Assembly (NCBI GenBank): GCA_947508055.1 | Contig: CANNRR010000002.1 | Span: 1 to 64,000 of the forward strand | From: Burkholderiales bacterium | Lineage (GTDB): Bacteria; Pseudomonadota; Gammaproteobacteria; Burkholderiales; Burkholderiaceae_C | Direction: 5' to 3' | DNA length: 64,000 nt | Shown: piece after piece, positions 44,339 to 53,431 of the stretch | How the letters are laid out: each line of letters begins with the position of its first letter | Numbering within the stretch: the first letter of the stretch is position 1 | Program-made: the position numbers and the translations under genes | Notes under the pieces: generated by a model | The model's database searches: none | Seen by the model: only the letters and a program-made list of their open reading frames with translations | What the model was told of the DNA's origin: nothing

Positions 44339-45472
44339 ATGTTGACCTGGGACGAAGAAGTCAAGCCCACATCGCTAGCAAATTTTGCGCTCACGCCGAC
44401 AGCCCGTCTGCCGGTCGAGCGGGTGCAAAACTCTCCCCCAAAGACCGGTGTTCCGATTCGCATGCAGGCTGCGGACAAGCGCATCATCAACGGGAAAACT
44501 GACGTTAACCAGTTGGTCCCGTTCAAGTACAAATGGGCCTGGGAAAAGTATCTTGCCAGTTGCGCCAACCACTGGATGCCGCAAGAAATCAATATGACGC
44601 GTGACATCGCCCTCTGGAAAGACCCCAACGGGCTGACCGAGGACGAGCGCCGCATCATCAAGCGCAATCTGGGCTTTTTTGTGACCGCCGACTCGCTGGC
44701 TGCCAACAACATCGTGCTTGGAACCTATCGCCACATCACCGCGCCTGAGTGTCGGCAGTTTTTGCTGCGCCAAGCGTTCGAGGAGGCGATTCACACTCAC
44801 GCTTATCAGTACATCGTCGAATCTCTGGGGCTCGATGAAAGTGAAATTTTCAATGCCTACAATGAAGTTCAGTCCATCCGCGACAAGGACCAGTTCCTGA
44901 TCCCGTTCATTGAAGCGATCATGGACCCGAACTTTCGCACCGGCACGCCAGAGGCCGACCAAATTCTCCTCAAGTCATTGATCGTATTTGCGTGTTTGAT
45001 GGAGGGCCTGTTCTTCTACGTTGGTTTCGCGCAGATCCTGGCAATGGGACGCCAGAACAAGATGACAGGCGCTGCCGAACAGTACCAGTACATCCTGCGT
45101 GACGAATCCATGCACTGCAACTTCGGCATCGACTTGATCAATCAATTGAAGCTGGAAAACCCGCAGTTGTGGACCGCAGAGTTCAAAACCGAGATCAAAG
45201 TTTTGTTTGAGCAGGCTGTAGAACTTGAATACCGCTACGCCGAAGACACAATGCCGCGCGGTGTGCTGGGCATGAACGCGTCTATGTTCAAGGGCTATCT
45301 ACGCTACATCGCCAACCGCCGTGCAACACAGATCGGACTGGAAACACTATTCCCCAATGAAGAGAATCCGTTCCCCTGGATGAGCGAAATGATCGACTTG
45401 AAGAAAGAGCGCAATTTCTTCGAAACACGCGTTATTGAATACCAGTCCGGCGGCGCGCTATCTTGGGACTGA
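44339..45472 (+). CDS. nrdB: class I ribonucleoside-diphosphate reductase, beta subunit
   Basis: 377 residues. Di-iron ligands and radical Tyr are all visible: [12 protein letters not shown] gives Glu149, His152 and Tyr156, [11 protein letters not shown] the next Glu, and [10 protein letters not shown] the Glu and His near the C-terminal half. A Tyr at the radical position argues for a tyrosyl-radical (class Ia/Ib type) enzyme. Start ATG 44339 has a weak binding site (GGAATTATTT); a frame starting 12 bases earlier is possible. It partners NrdA encoded upstream. Confidence 0.96.
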   Translation: MLTWDEEVKPTSLANFALTPTARLPVERVQNSPPKTGVPIRMQAADKRIINGKTDVNQLVPFKYKWAWEKYLASCANHWMPQEINMTRDIALWKDPNGLTEDERRIIKRNLGFFVTADSLAANNIVLGTYRHITAPECRQFLLRQAFEEAIHTHAYQYIVESLGLDESEIFNAYNEVQSIRDKDQFLIPFIEAIMDPNFRTGTPEADQILLKSLIVFACLMEGLFFYVGFAQILAMGRQNKMTGAAEQYQYILRDESMHCNFGIDLINQLKLENPQLWTAEFKTEIKVLFEQAVELEYRYAEDTMPRGVLGMNASMFKGYLRYIANRRATQIGLETLFPNEENPFPWMSEMIDLKKERNFFETRVIEYQSGGALSWD

Positions 45473-45641
45473 TACTGACTATGTTTCCCCAAATTTCACC
45501 TATCCCTTCGCTCCGTGTATCGGAGTCAATGGCTGGGCGTCACCCCATTCATGTCGCTGGGAACCTGCCCAACCACATGAATCGCTTCTATCCGACCAAC
45601 GGGTTGGAAGTGCTCTTTGTAAATTGATCAAGGAGAAAATC

Positions 45642-46133
45642 ATGGCAACTGCAAAAAAACCGGCCGCTAAGAAGGCCGCTCCCGCAAAGAAAGCTGCACC
45701 AGTCAAAAAGGCTGCACCAGCGAAAAAAGTAGCTGCTAAGAAGGCAGCCCCCGCGAAGAAGGCTGCACCGGCCAAAAAGGTAGCTGCAAAGAAGGCCGCT
45801 CCGGCTAAAAAAGCAGCTCCAGCCAAGAAGGCAGCAGCGAAGAAAGCGGCACCTGCCAAAAAGGCAGCTCCGGCTAAAAAAGTAGCATCGAAGAAGGCTG
45901 CACCGGCAAAAAAAGCAGCAGCTAAAAAGGCTCCTGCCAAAAAAGCGGCTGTTGCAAAGAAGGCCGCCGTAGCCAAAAAGCCAGTCGCTAAAAAGGCAGC
46001 CAAAAAGCCGGCTGCGAAGAAAGCCGCGAAAGCACCCGCTGCCAAGGCAGCGCCGGCACCCGCCGCTCCAGCTGCTCAGACCACTCTGAACCCGCAGGCT
46101 GCGTGGCCTTTCCCGACATCTAACAAGCCTTAA
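45642..46133 (+). CDS. histone H1-like Lys/Ala-rich DNA-binding protein
   Basis: 163 residues, almost entirely tandem PAKKAA and AAKKA-type units with very high lysine and alanine content, ending in a short ordered-looking tail (QTTLNPQAAWPFPTSNKP). This composition is typical of bacterial H1-like (HctB/BpH1/AlgP-type) nucleoid proteins that bind DNA without sequence preference. The start ATG 45642 is set by AGGAGAAAATC just upstream. The repeats make the gene prone to length change by slippage. An intrinsic terminator follows. Confidence 0.9.
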   Translation: MATAKKPAAKKAAPAKKAAPVKKAAPAKKVAAKKAAPAKKAAPAKKVAAKKAAPAKKAAPAKKAAAKKAAPAKKAAPAKKVASKKAAPAKKAAAKKAPAKKAAVAKKAAVAKKPVAKKAAKKPAAKKAAKAPAAKAAPAPAAPAAQTTLNPQAAWPFPTSNKP

Positions 46134-46155
46134 ACGGTGCGTTGCTAAATGTCAG

Positions 46156-46188
46156 AGCCCGGTTCCGCAAGGTTCCGGGCTTTCTTAC
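46156..46188 (+). terminator. intrinsic terminator after the H1-like gene
   Basis: AGCCCGG, a 12-base loop (TTCCGCAAGGTT) and CCGGGCT form a 7-bp GC-rich stem followed by TTCTT. It ends next to the stop codon of the convergent DUF3426 gene. Confidence 0.7.
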
Positions 46189-47078
46189 GGGTAGAACGAC
46201 AACAACCGGTATCCAGAAATTTTTTCAGGGCTTCCCGACATCTTCACGCCAATGGGCAAGCTAATAGTAAGCTCTGCACCGGCCTCCATCACTTCCTGCT
46301 TGTCTCCAAAATCAGCGGGGCTGAAAATGCGCCGAATCACCGGTTGGTCCTGCATATCTGTCAGAGTCAACTCCAGAGCAGGCGTAGCAACGCTGATTGG
46401 CGCGGTATTCTTCAACGCAAATCCCAATCGATAGACATCCGACCGAACTTTGGTGAAAGAAGAACTATCAATCACCACCGATTCGATTTGTCGAAGCGGG
46501 GTAACCGTGCAACCCACGACGCTGCACAGCGCTTCCAACACCGGTTTGGTTGCTGGCTCGCTAGCGGCAATCAGGTCCCGCTCCTGCAGGACAACTTGCG
46601 CAACCAGAAGCAAGCACAGCACCAGGCAAATAAGCGATAGCAGTACGCGCACCGACCTGCGCATCCAGATCGGTGACCCACCCTTGGGCCGCATGAATGA
46701 ATGCTCCGGTATATCGTCCCTGGGCTGCGAGTCATCTTCTTTTGAGCCCTGTGGGGACACACTTTGGTCTACCGAATCAGGCGCGCCCACTTGAGGTTCG
46801 ACAAGTTGGCCCGCGGGAGTCTCGGGTTCAAAATGTAACGCGTGCGGATTGACAGCAAGAAAGGGGTCACTGACCGGATCTTCAACCACATCTGACTGAC
46901 TATCTAAGTCCTGGACTGCGCCGCTGACCAGGTGATTGTCAGCCGCCTGCAGGTTCAGTTTGGCGTCAAAAACTTCATCGCACTGACCGCACCGTACCCA
47001 CCCATCCGACAGGCGAAGTTGGTCTGGAACGACCTTGAACATCGTTGCGCAAGCAGGGCATGTGGTAATCAGGCTCAT
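46185..47078 (-). CDS. zinc-ribbon and DUF3426-domain membrane protein
   Basis: 297 residues. Residues 4-37 are an MJ0042-type zinc ribbon (CPACATMFKVVPDQLRLSDGWVRCGQCDEVFDA, two Cys pairs). A disordered acidic linker and a single membrane helix near 145-165 (VLLSLICLVLCLLLVAQVVL) follow, then a DUF3426 domain (SSFTKVRSDVYRLGFALKNTAPISVATPALELTLTD, RIFSPADFG). It follows prmA in the accB-accC-prmA order that is conserved in many Burkholderiales. Function unknown. Confidence 0.85.
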   Translation of the reverse strand: MSLITTCPACATMFKVVPDQLRLSDGWVRCGQCDEVFDAKLNLQAADNHLVSGAVQDLDSQSDVVEDPVSDPFLAVNPHALHFEPETPAGQLVEPQVGAPDSVDQSVSPQGSKEDDSQPRDDIPEHSFMRPKGGSPIWMRRSVRVLLSLICLVLCLLLVAQVVLQERDLIAASEPATKPVLEALCSVVGCTVTPLRQIESVVIDSSSFTKVRSDVYRLGFALKNTAPISVATPALELTLTDMQDQPVIRRIFSPADFGDKQEVMEAGAELTISLPIGVKMSGSPEKISGYRLLSFYP

Positions 47079-47111
47079 CAGCGTGGCATTGTAGAGACCC
47101 GACCGCTCGCA

Positions 47112-47996
47112 CTACAGCGTGGCGGTCATAAGTATCCAACCATCCTCATGGTCCGTCACGACCAAGCGGCAGTGCGGAGCATATGCAGAAATCAGTTCAT
47201 CTGCCTGGCGCTCCAGAATGCCCGCCAGCACAAGCTGGCCGCCCGGTGCAACATGCGCACATAGCAGTGGTGCCAGAACCTTCAGTGGCGTCGCTAAAAT
47301 ATTGGCCAATACAACTTCGTACGAACCAACCGCTTGATCGGGCGGTCCCGCATGCAAAATCACGTCGTTGGCGCGGGCATTCAAACCAGTGGCTTCAATG
47401 GCGGTCGTATCAATGTCAACCGCCACAACTTCGGTCGCTCCGAACTTGGCAGCACCTATGGCCAAAATACCTGAGCCGCAGCCGTAATCGAGCACTCTGG
47501 GGTTAGCCGGGTGGGTTGCTATCCAGCGCAAGCACATCCGTGTGGTTGGGTGGGTCCCGGTGCCAAAAGCAAGGCCAGGGTCCAACCGAATCACCTGTCG
47601 AGCCTGCGACGGTGGCTCATGCCAAGTTGGAACAATCCAGAACTCGGGGGTGATTTCGACCGGCGCAAACTGTGACTGGGTCAATCGCACCCAGTCCTGA
47701 TCCGCCACTGAGGTGACGGCAAGCAACTCGCAACCGGCAAAAAAATCCTGGGCTGGCAGCAATGTGGCTGCCTCGCGTGCCACTGTTTCCTCAGCAAACA
47801 AGGCCGTAATCCGTGAACGTTGCCATCCGCCTTTGGGCGCCGGCATACCGGGTTCCCCGAACAGGGCATGCTCAGCATCGGTTTGTGCATCGGCATCTTC
47901 GACACTGACGCTCAATGCATCGAGCGCATCCAGCGCTTCGCTGAGATGATCCACCCGGTCTTCGGGGCACATCAGGCTCAATTCAAACAATGCCAT
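47112..47996 (-). CDS. prmA: ribosomal protein L11 methyltransferase
   Basis: 294 residues from ATG 47996 (MALFELSLMCPED); a frame reaching 48053 overlaps accC and is not used. The N-terminal substrate-binding domain is followed by the SAM-binding domain: RLDPGLAFGTGTHPTTRMCLRW (PrmA hallmark), VLDYGCGSGILAIGAAKFGATEVVAVDID and VLANILATPL. It methylates ribosomal protein L11. The gene begins four bases after the accC stop codon. Confidence 0.95.
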   Translation of the reverse strand: MALFELSLMCPEDRVDHLSEALDALDALSVSVEDADAQTDAEHALFGEPGMPAPKGGWQRSRITALFAEETVAREAATLLPAQDFFAGCELLAVTSVADQDWVRLTQSQFAPVEITPEFWIVPTWHEPPSQARQVIRLDPGLAFGTGTHPTTRMCLRWIATHPANPRVLDYGCGSGILAIGAAKFGATEVVAVDIDTTAIEATGLNARANDVILHAGPPDQAVGSYEVVLANILATPLKVLAPLLCAHVAPGGQLVLAGILERQADELISAYAPHCRLVVTDHEDGWILMTATL

Positions 47997-48000
47997 TGAC

Positions 48001-49350
48001 TTATCGCTTGCGCTCATCGAGCCACTGCTCAAGATAGTGGATGTTAGTACCACCGTTCATGAACTTGGCATCCACCATCAACTCGCGATGCAAGGGGATA
48101 TTGGTATTGATCCCTTCAACCACAGTCTCCGCAAGTGCGGTGCGCATTCGTGCCATGGCCTGCTCGCGCGTGTCCCCGTGAACAATGATTTTTCCGATCA
48201 TCGAATCGTAATTGGGCGGAACAAAGTAATTGGTGTAAACGTGGGAATCGACGCGCACGCCCGGCCCCCCTGGCGCATGCCAGGTTGTCACTCGCCCTGG
48301 AGAAGGCGTAAATTTATAGGGGTCTTCAGCGTTCACACGACACTCAATGGCATGGCCACGAATCTCAATTTGACGCTGGGTAAACGGCAACTTCTCACCC
48401 GCTGCCACCATGATCTGGGTGCGCACGATGTCGATGCCCGTTATCAACTCTGTCACCGGATGCTCCACCTGTACACGGGTGTTCATTTCGATGAAGTAGA
48501 ACTCGCCGTCTTCATAGAGAAACTCAAAGGTTCCCGCACCCCGGTAGCCAATCTTCTTGCATGCAGCCACGCAGCGCTCACCAATGCGCTCAATCAGTTT
48601 GCGGTTGATCCCTGGCGCCGGCGCCTCTTCCAGGATCTTCTGGTGGCGCCGCTGCATGGAGCAATCTCGCTCACCCAAGTAAACCGCATTGCGATGCTTG
48701 TCGGCCAGAATTTGAATTTCTATATGCCGGGGGTTCTGGAGAAATTTCTCCATGTACACCGACGGGTTGCCGAAGGCCGCTCCCGCCTCCGCTTTGGTCA
48801 TGGCAACGGCATTGATCAGTGCAGCTTCGGTATGCACCACGCGCATTCCGCGGCCACCACCACCACCGGCCGCCTTGATGATGACCGGATAGCCGACTGC
48901 TTTGGCAATACGTCTGATGAGCGCGGGGTCGTCCGGCAGCTCTCCTTCGGACCCCGGCACACATGGCACACCAGCACGAATCATGGCCTGCTTGGCCGAG
49001 ACCTTGTCACCCATGATGCGAATGGAGTCAGGAGTCGGCCCGATGAACTGGAAGCCGCTCTTCTCGACCCGCTCGGCAAAGTCTGCGTTTTCGCTCAAAA
49101 AGCCATAGCCGGGGTGAATCGCCTCCGCATCGGTAACCTCGGCTGCCGAAATAATGGCGGGTACATTGAGATAGCTCTGCGCCGACGGTGCTGGCCCGAT
49201 GCACACCGCCTCATCGGCCAGTTTGATGTACTTGGCGTCACGGTCGGCTTCGGAATAGACCATCACCGCTTTGACGCCCAACTCGCGGCACGCACGCTGA
49301 ATTCGCAGTGCAATCTCGCCACGATTGGCGATGAGAATTTTTTTGAACAT
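48001..49350 (-). CDS. accC: acetyl-CoA carboxylase, biotin carboxylase subunit
   Basis: 449 residues. It carries out ATP-dependent carboxylation of biotin on AccB, the first step of fatty-acid synthesis. Motifs are [22 protein letters not shown], the ATP-grasp glycine loop [34 protein letters not shown] and [16 protein letters not shown]. Full-length. It lies 17 bases after accB and four bases before prmA. Confidence 0.98.
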   Translation of the reverse strand: MFKKILIANRGEIALRIQRACRELGVKAVMVYSEADRDAKYIKLADEAVCIGPAPSAQSYLNVPAIISAAEVTDAEAIHPGYGFLSENADFAERVEKSGFQFIGPTPDSIRIMGDKVSAKQAMIRAGVPCVPGSEGELPDDPALIRRIAKAVGYPVIIKAAGGGGGRGMRVVHTEAALINAVAMTKAEAGAAFGNPSVYMEKFLQNPRHIEIQILADKHRNAVYLGERDCSMQRRHQKILEEAPAPGINRKLIERIGERCVAACKKIGYRGAGTFEFLYEDGEFYFIEMNTRVQVEHPVTELITGIDIVRTQIMVAAGEKLPFTQRQIEIRGHAIECRVNAEDPYKFTPSPGRVTTWHAPGGPGVRVDSHVYTNYFVPPNYDSMIGKIIVHGDTREQAMARMRTALAETVVEGINTNIPLHRELMVDAKFMNGGTNIHYLEQWLDERKR

Positions 49351-49367
49351 AGCGGTGCCTGAAACGG

Positions 49368-49817
49368 CTACTCAATAATAAACAAAGGCTGACCGTACTC
49401 GACCGCCTGTCCGTTGTCGCACAGAATGCGGCTAATCGTGCCCGCCTTATCAGCCTCAATTTCGTTGAGAATTTTCATAGCCTCAATGATGCAAATGGTC
49501 TCGCCTTCCTTAACCACGGAGCCAATTTCGACAAATGCCTTAGCGCCTGGGGACGACGAACGGTAGAACGTACCCACCATGGGGGACTTGACAGTGTGGC
49601 CAGCTTCCACCACTTCGACCGCAGCGGCAACCACTGGCGCAGCCCCCATCGGCACAGGGGGCGCTGTGGCATAGATAGGTGCGGGTGCATACCCGTGCAC
49701 CATTGCGCCACCACCCTTGACGATGCGAACCTTGCCCTCTGCCTCGGTAATCTCGAGTTCCGAAACATTGGAATCCGAGACCAAGTCGATCAATGTCTTG
49801 AGTTTGCGTAAATCCAT
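49368..49817 (-). CDS. accB: acetyl-CoA carboxylase, biotin carboxyl carrier protein
   Basis: 149 residues. The N-terminal helix [23 protein letters not shown] is followed by a Pro/Ala-rich linker (about 40-75) and the biotinyl domain: [24 protein letters not shown], then the biotin-accepting Lys in [15 protein letters not shown]. First gene of the accB-accC-prmA unit. The 167 bases upstream, which are AT-rich, must contain the promoter. Confidence 0.97.
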   Translation of the reverse strand: MDLRKLKTLIDLVSDSNVSELEITEAEGKVRIVKGGGAMVHGYAPAPIYATAPPVPMGAAPVVAAAVEVVEAGHTVKSPMVGTFYRSSSPGAKAFVEIGSVVKEGETICIIEAMKILNEIEADKAGTISRILCDNGQAVEYGQPLFIIE

Positions 49818-49984
49818 AGTATCTCCAACGGTCGTTATGTAGTGGGGGTGAATTTACAGCAAAAATCGACTATTTGTCGATAATTTTCTATATCCAACCA
49901 ACATCAAGCAGTAAATTCACTTAAATACAGATTCAGATAAAATCCGAATTTCATTCATATGCCCACCCTCTCCCTGCTAGAGAC

Positions 49985-50572
49985 CTATTTTAGTCGAAGC
50001 CAAGCAGCCAAATCAGCAGGGATCAAACGACCTAGTTTTCGCTGCACGACCATCCCATCGCTGTTCAGGACAACCGAAAAGGGCAAGCCCCCGGCAAGAT
50101 TCCCCAGACTGCGCGCCAACTCTGCACCGGTCACCCCGGCCATACCAATCGGGAAATTGAGCGGCATTTTTTCCAAAAAGGATTGCACCGGGATCAACTT
50201 ATCAACAGCCAATCCAAGAACTTGCCATCCGTTAGTCATATTCTGACGATAAAAATCATTAATTAGCGGCAATTCCTCGACACAAGGAGTACACCAGGTC
50301 GCCCAAAAATTAACCAGCAACGGTCTCCCGCGAAAGGACTCCATCGCCAACCGAGGTCCCTGTGGCGTGTCCCACTGCGTGGACCAGAAACCCTCATTCG
50401 GCGCCATGGCGGCGGGGCCCTCCGGCACTTGTATTCGCCACAACGCAACGCCTGCGCCAACCGCGGCGGCCGTTGCCGCCGTCGCACTCAAAAGCAACCG
50501 GCGGTTGAGAGAATGACCGCCGAGCTCGGAGAGCTTGGGCGATTGAGCAAGGTTGGAATGGGGTTCAGTCAT
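49985..50572 (-). CDS. TlpA-like thioredoxin-fold protein
   Basis: 195 residues. Residues ~23-45 have a twin-arginine-like start (NRRLLLSATAATAAAVGAGVALW) that exports or anchors the protein. The thioredoxin domain has the redox pair in LLVNFWATWCTPCVEELPLINDF (Cys-Thr-Pro-Cys) and the cis-Pro region GGLPFSVVLNSDGMV. This fits a periplasmic disulfide reductase of the TlpA/ResA kind, for example for cytochrome c maturation. ATG 50572 overlaps the stop of the preceding unknown gene (ATGA). Confidence 0.9.
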   Translation of the reverse strand: MTEPHSNLAQSPKLSELGGHSLNRRLLLSATAATAAAVGAGVALWRIQVPEGPAAMAPNEGFWSTQWDTPQGPRLAMESFRGRPLLVNFWATWCTPCVEELPLINDFYRQNMTNGWQVLGLAVDKLIPVQSFLEKMPLNFPIGMAGVTGAELARSLGNLAGGLPFSVVLNSDGMVVQRKLGRLIPADLAAWLRLK

Positions 50573-51162
50573 GGAGTCACATCATGCAACAAAGCGAGCA
50601 AAGCTGCCAAATCTCCACGTGGCCGACGGCCACGGGCGTCGGGTCTGAGGGCACCACGCAAGTCGTCAAAATCATAAATCAGCAGGTGCAAGCCGATAGG
50701 CTCACCCAACAACTTGCAAAAGATGTGGACACTCAGCGCGTCCACGCTATGGCCATGAAAACCAGGCACGGTGCGGGGCTCATATGGCACTTTCATGTCA
50801 ATCAGTGCGATTTCAGCAGATTTGGAGTCATCGCAAAACAACTGCAAGTAAATATCGGAATGCCGGGTCGCCGTTCCATACCAGACGGCTCCAGCAATAT
50901 GCGGGCGAAACTGCGCCAATCGTTGCATCCATTGCACCGCCAGTTCACGCAATGCCCGCAGTTCTGCCGGATGCGTGTCGGCACAAAAAATGGCGAGGTA
51001 GTCCGCCACCTCAAACTCCAATTGGTCGTTGTCAGGCAAGGCGGTTCGCGGCGGTAAACCCATCTGCTTGAGTGCGCGCCGCTTGGCGATGCCGAACCCC
51101 AGTCCTTCTTCGACCACTATGCGCGCGGCAACGGCCGCAATTTCTTGCTTTAGGGCATCCAT
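50569..51162 (-). CDS. conserved protein of unknown function
   Basis: 197 residues from ATG 51162; ATG 51180 is an equally possible start. No signal peptide or membrane segment. The N-terminus (EIAAVAARIVVEEGLGFGIAKRRALKQMGLPPRTALPDND) looks like a helical domain. The second half (AGAVWYGTATRHSDIYLQLFCDDSKSAEIALID) is reminiscent of a nucleotidyltransferase-like core, but catalytic Asp pairs are not evident. It overlaps the TlpA-like gene and is divergent from mpl. I recall similar Burkholderiales proteins without a proven role. Confidence 0.75.
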   Translation of the reverse strand: MDALKQEIAAVAARIVVEEGLGFGIAKRRALKQMGLPPRTALPDNDQLEFEVADYLAIFCADTHPAELRALRELAVQWMQRLAQFRPHIAGAVWYGTATRHSDIYLQLFCDDSKSAEIALIDMKVPYEPRTVPGFHGHSVDALSVHIFCKLLGEPIGLHLLIYDFDDLRGALRPDARGRRPRGDLAALLALLHDVTP

Positions 51163-51284
51163 ACCGCTATTTTGCGCCATTGATCGCGTTCGCTAACACC
51201 GTGCAATTCGCTCCAATTTCGATTGAAGTGCACGCGAAAGTCGAGGGAGACAACTGCAAGAAATCGCTGGTCGCACCGTAAAAT

Positions 51285-52805
51285 ATGGCCATGCATATTC
51301 ATATTCTTGGCATCTGCGGCACCTTTATGGGCGGCCTGGCGGTGCTAGCGAGAGAGGCGGGGCATCGGGTCACCGGCTGTGACACCGGCGTTTACCCACC
51401 CATGAGCGACCAGTTGCACGCGTTGGGCATCGATCTGATTGAGGGCTTTGGCGCCGATCAACTGATGCTCAAGCCCAATATGTTCGTGGTGGGCAACGTG
51501 GTGAGCCGGGCACGCCAGGCCGACGGCAGCGCCAAATTTCCCCTGATGGAAGCCATTCTCGATGCCGGCGCACCCTACATCAGCGGGCCACAGTGGCTGG
51601 CCGAGCACATACTGCTGGGCCGCCATGTGCTCGCTGTAGCCGGCACCCACGGCAAAACCACAACCACGGCCATGCTGACGTGGATTCTGGAGAGCGCTGG
51701 TATGCAGCCCGGGTTTCTGGTGGGTGGCGTGCCGTTGAACTTTGGCGTATCCGCGCGCCTGGGAGGCTGGCAGGGGAATGGGGCGTCAGTGGGTTCTGCG
51801 CAGGTTAAGGAGGAGCCCGCACAGCGGGCGGGGGACACGGAGCGGAGCCCGCTGACGCCCCATTCCCTGCGCCACCGCCCTCTTTTCGTCCTCGAGGCGG
51901 ACGAATATGACACAGCCTTCTTCGACAAGCGCAGCAAGTTTGTGCACTACCGTCCGCGCACTGCGATTCTGAACAATCTGGAATTCGACCACGCCGACAT
52001 CTTTGAAAACCTGGCAGCCATAGAACGCCAGTTTCATCACCTGGTGCGTACCATCCCCGCAACCGGCCGAATCGTCGTCAACGCTCTAGAGGAAAGCTTG
52101 ACGCGCGTGCTGCACCAGGGCTGCTGGAGCGAAGTTCGGACGTTTGGCAGCGCCGTCAGCGACTTCACAGCACAGGGTGAGCCCGACGCATTTGACGTCC
52201 TGCAAGCGGGCCGCATGGTGGCGCGGGTAGAGTGGTCAATTGGCGGTGTGCATAACCAACTCAATGCACTGGCCGCCATTGCTGCGGCGGAACATGTGGG
52301 TGTCGCACCTGAAGTTTCTGCTAAGGCATTGACCAGCTTTGAAAATGTCAAGCGCCGCATGGAAGTTCGCGGGCGGGTGGCCTGGAACGGCACCGTGCAG
52401 CCCGGCGAAACCTCTGCCTCGATCACCATTTACGATGACTTCGCCCACCACCCTACCGCCATTCGCACCACTATCAATGGCCTTCGACGACAGGTTGGCA
52501 GTGAGCGTATCTTGGCCGTGTTCGAACCTCGCAGCAACACCATGAAACTGGGCGCCATGAAGTCCCAATTACCCTGGAGCCTCGAGGAGGCGGATCTGGC
52601 TTTTTGCCATTCGGGCGGTCTGGACTGGGACGCAGTTGAGGCCATGTCCAGCATGGGTGAGAGGGCGCTGGTGGCCCCCACCGTCGAGGAAGTCATCGCG
52701 CAGGTGATGCGGCGTGTTCGTCCCGGTGACCATATTCTTTGCATGAGCAATGGGGGGTTTGGCGGGATTCACCTCAAATTGCTCGATGCGCTACAAAATT
52801 CATAG
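51285..52805 (+). CDS. mpl: UDP-MurNAc:L-Ala-gamma-D-Glu-meso-DAP ligase with an in-frame repeat insertion
   Basis: 506 residues, about 35-45 more than usual. Mpl re-attaches recycled murein tripeptide to UDP-MurNAc. Motifs are MHIHILGICGTFMGGLAVLAREAGH, the ATP loop AVAGTHGKTTTTAML, LEADEYDTAFFDKRSKFVHYRPRTAILNNLEFDHADIF, VHNQLNALAAIAAAEHVG and YDDFAHHPTAIRTTI. Between SARLGG and RPLFVLEADEYD, where relatives have only a few residues, about 35 residues are encoded by a 99-bp palindromic element (51771-51869). The last codons and the TAG stop lie at the start of a family A repeat. ATG 51291 is a possible alternative start. Confidence 0.95.
   Translation: MAMHIHILGICGTFMGGLAVLAREAGHRVTGCDTGVYPPMSDQLHALGIDLIEGFGADQLMLKPNMFVVGNVVSRARQADGSAKFPLMEAILDAGAPYISGPQWLAEHILLGRHVLAVAGTHGKTTTTAMLTWILESAGMQPGFLVGGVPLNFGVSARLGGWQGNGASVGSAQVKEEPAQRAGDTERSPLTPHSLRHRPLFVLEADEYDTAFFDKRSKFVHYRPRTAILNNLEFDHADIFENLAAIERQFHHLVRTIPATGRIVVNALEESLTRVLHQGCWSEVRTFGSAVSDFTAQGEPDAFDVLQAGRMVARVEWSIGGVHNQLNALAAIAAAEHVGVAPEVSAKALTSFENVKRRMEVRGRVAWNGTVQPGETSASITIYDDFAHHPTAIRTTINGLRRQVGSERILAVFEPRSNTMKLGAMKSQLPWSLEEADLAFCHSGGLDWDAVEAMSSMGERALVAPTVEEVIAQVMRRVRPGDHILCMSNGGFGGIHLKLLDALQNS
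51771..51869. repeat. 99-bp palindromic element inserted in frame in mpl
   Basis: Terminal inverted repeats of about 22 bp: the left arm has GGAATGGGGCGTCAGTGGG and the right arm CCCGCTGACGCCCCATTCC, differing by one extra G and one T/C. Inside lies a second hairpin GCCCGC ACA GCGGGC (51815-51829). The length is 33 codons and the mpl frame is kept. No transposase is encoded. It resembles a non-autonomous palindromic repeat that lodged in a surface loop. Confidence 0.8.
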
Positions 52806-52853
52806 CTGTTAACGCTTATTTATAGTGCGCTACGATGTCTTTTAACTCATACG
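52794..52853 (+). repeat. family A repeat at the 3' end of mpl
   Basis: ATTCATAGCTGTTAACGC, then TTATTTATAGTGCGCTACG, then a T-rich end. Aligned with the reverse complement of the copy at 58352 it shares the TAGCTG, CGCT and GCGCT blocks. The mpl stop codon TAG is part of it. Ends are approximate. Confidence 0.5.
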
Positions 52854-52866
52854 AATTGACTCTACC

Positions 52867-53298
52867 TTGAACTGGTTGCAAAAAGTACCCAACAGCGTTC
52901 GGGCGGCCAGCGGGCTAGAGTGGGCGCTGTGGCGCAAATTGCCAATGATCGCCCTTCTGGGCACCGCGCTGCCATTGCTGGGGCTGCTGGCCCTGCACAC
53001 CATGACGGATGCAGACGCCAACGCGGCGCAAGCGCGCTGGCTGCAAATGGCCGACTATTTTGTCGGGGCAGTGCTGATTTTTCATTGGACCACGGTGATC
53101 ACGGTAGCCATCGGTTGCGCCATTGTGATGGTCATGAAGGGCCCGGGCTACGTTGCTGACAGCTACCCGGTACCGCATGCTGACCGCCCCCGCGCCACAC
53201 TCGAAACAGCCGAAGAGGCAGCGGCATCGCGCCCGAGCTCAGCGTGGACCGCGCCCGCCGGCGACAGGCGTGTTCATCAACATCGACCAGAAGTCTGA
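52867..53298 (+). CDS. small membrane protein of unknown function
   Basis: 143 residues starting at TTG 52867. Two hydrophobic segments are visible at about 27-48 (IALLGTALPLLGLLALHTM) and 66-90 (FVGAVLIFHWTTVITVAIGCAIVMVM). The soluble tail begins MKGPGYVADSYPVPHADRPR. The last ~12 residues (DRRVHQHRPEV) look unnatural. In the +1 frame the same DNA reads GVFINIDQKSERTPDFVKAE, with typical high-GC third codon positions, up to a stop at 53365. A frameshift near 53255-53275, real or a sequencing error, is therefore possible and the true C-terminus may be that other frame. It precedes a DUF3149 gene. Confidence 0.6.
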   Translation: MNWLQKVPNSVRAASGLEWALWRKLPMIALLGTALPLLGLLALHTMTDADANAAQARWLQMADYFVGAVLIFHWTTVITVAIGCAIVMVMKGPGYVADSYPVPHADRPRATLETAEEAAASRPSSAWTAPAGDRRVHQHRPEV

Positions 53299-53431
53299 GC
53301 GTACGCCCGACTTCGTCAAAGCCGAGCTCGAAGCGCTCAAACCCTCGGTTCAATCAATGCTTTGACCTATATCAAGATGCTCGACCCTGCTGCGTTGCAC
53401 ACTCCTGACACTACTTACTGGAGCCACTTCC

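Noticed and set aside
45642-46133. The PAKKAA repeats as a CRISPR-like or tandem DNA repeat array
   Set aside because: Units are short, contiguous and in frame with a clear ribosome binding site; this is a low-complexity protein gene.
48037-49362. A 441-codon plus-strand frame opposite accC
   Set aside because: It mirrors the biotin carboxylase gene exactly and shows no recognisable domain or translation signal.
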